NCBI GenBank assembly: GCA_900554625.1
Contig: USHP01000134.1
Coordinates: forward strand, 1 to 5,867
Origin: an uncultured Eubacteriales bacterium
Lineage (GTDB): Bacteria; Bacillota; Clostridia; Oscillospirales; Oscillospiraceae
Length of the DNA stretch: 5,867 bases
Reading direction: 5' to 3'
The notes below the pieces were generated by a model. That model did no database searches, was not told where the DNA came from, and saw only the letters and a program-made list of their open reading frames with translations. Within the stretch, counting starts at the first letter, position 1, and the number at the start of each line of letters is the position of its first letter. This document shows, piece by piece, positions 5,227-5,867 of the stretch. The translations under genes and the position numbers were made by a program.

Positions 5227-5867
5227 TTAGTCGCGAACCTCGGTGACAACACCGGAGCCAACGGTACGGCCGCCTTCACGGATAGCGAAACGCAGGCCCT
5301 TCTCGATAGCGATGGGGGTGATCAGCTCAACGTTCATCACGACGTTGTCGCCGGGCATGCACATCTCAACGCCTTCGGGCAGGGAGATGATGCCGGTTAC
5401 GTCAGTGGTACGGAAGTAGAACTGAGGACGATAGTTGTTGAAGAAGGGAGTATGACGGCCGCCTTCTTCCTTGGACAGGACGTAAACCTGGCCGGAGAAC
5501 TTGGTGTAGGGATGGATGGAACCGGGCTTGCACAGAACCTGGCCACGCTCGATGTTCTTCTTGTCGATACCACGCAGCAGAGCGCCGATGTTGTCGCCAG
5601 CCTCAGCGTAGTCCAGCAGCTTGCGGAACATCTCGATGCCGGTGACGACGGTCTTCTTCTTCTCGTCGGTCAGACCAACGATCTCGACTTCCTCGTTCAT
5701 CTTGATGACGCCGCGCTCCACACGACCGGTAGCCACGGTGCCGCGGCCGGTGATGGTGAACACGTCCTCGACGGGCATCAGGAAGGGCTGGTCGGCCTTA
5801 CGGTCGGGAGTGGGGATATAGTCGTCAACGGCGTCCATCAGCTCCTTGATGCAGGCATACTCGGGAG
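5227..5867 (-). CDS. tuf: Elongation factor Tu, C-terminal half (partial, runs off right edge)
   Basis: EF-Tu carries aminoacyl-tRNA to the ribosome as a GTP complex. About 212 C-terminal residues are present, starting in-frame at [20 protein letters not shown], the last helix of the GTPase domain. Domain 2 follows, with [21 protein letters not shown] and [20 protein letters not shown]. Domain 3 then has [46 protein letters not shown] and the ending [16 protein letters not shown]. The GTP-binding motifs lie outside the window. The internal ATG at 5836-5838 is not the true start. Codon choice is strongly biased to C- and G-ending codons, as expected of a very highly expressed gene and more so than in the neighbouring genes. 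The stop is TAA at 5227-5229, just ahead of a strong terminator. Convergent with rnpB. Confidence 0.98.
   Translation of the reverse strand, partial: PEYACIKELMDAVDDYIPTPDRKADQPFLMPVEDVFTITGRGTVATGRVERGVIKMNEEVEIVGLTDEKKKTVVTGIEMFRKLLDYAEAGDNIGALLRGIDKKNIERGQVLCKPGSIHPYTKFSGQVYVLSKEEGGRHTPFFNNYRPQFYFRTTDVTGIISLPEGVEMCMPGDNVVMNVELITPIAIEKGLRFAIREGGRTVGSGVVTEVRD

Overview
The window is bacterial chromosome, most likely from a G+C-rich gut-type Clostridia (Oscillospiraceae-like is my best guess). This rests on the CdaA-type diadenylate cyclase, the pairing of a DUF3343 protein with a clostridial-type class V aminotransferase/cysteine desulfurase, the A-type look of the RNase P RNA and the clostridial flavour of MurD. 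No species can be named from sequence alone. Every protein gene lies on the minus strand; only the RNase P RNA gene is on the plus strand.

Layout from left to right. (1) Positions 1-270 hold the N-terminal membrane part of cdaA, which runs off the left edge, with a good promoter at 347-375. (2) Positions 395-1758 hold a two-gene, translationally coupled unit: a DUF3343 (putative Se/S carrier-like) protein followed by a PLP-dependent cysteine desulfurase-family enzyme. (3) Positions 1759-2107 contain no convincing gene. About 265 bp of this (1841-2105) is a dense series of six perfect or near-perfect hairpins, bounded by two 30-bp copies of the same palindrome. This looks like a small non-coding repeat element and is the least explained part of the window. 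(4) Positions 2108-4662 (or 4674) hold a tight operon, murD-ispD-ispF, with 3-nt spacing and then a 4-nt overlap. It makes a peptidoglycan precursor (MurD) and two steps of the MEP isoprenoid pathway, which supplies the undecaprenyl carrier for the same wall synthesis. (5) At 4709-4771, two back-to-back sigma-70-type promoters with only 5 bp between their -35 boxes drive murD to the left and rnpB to the right. (6) rnpB occupies about 4779-5128 and ends at a UUCG-loop terminator. (7) Convergent to it, the tuf gene (EF-Tu, C-terminal half) enters from the right edge and ends at its own strong terminator.

The genes are mostly housekeeping: second-messenger signalling, sulfur or selenium chemistry, cell-wall and isoprenoid synthesis, tRNA processing and translation. 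No phage, CRISPR array or defence system is visible. The parts most worth following up are the hairpin element, the minimal divergent promoter, and the DUF3343/desulfurase pair whose acceptor is not in the window.
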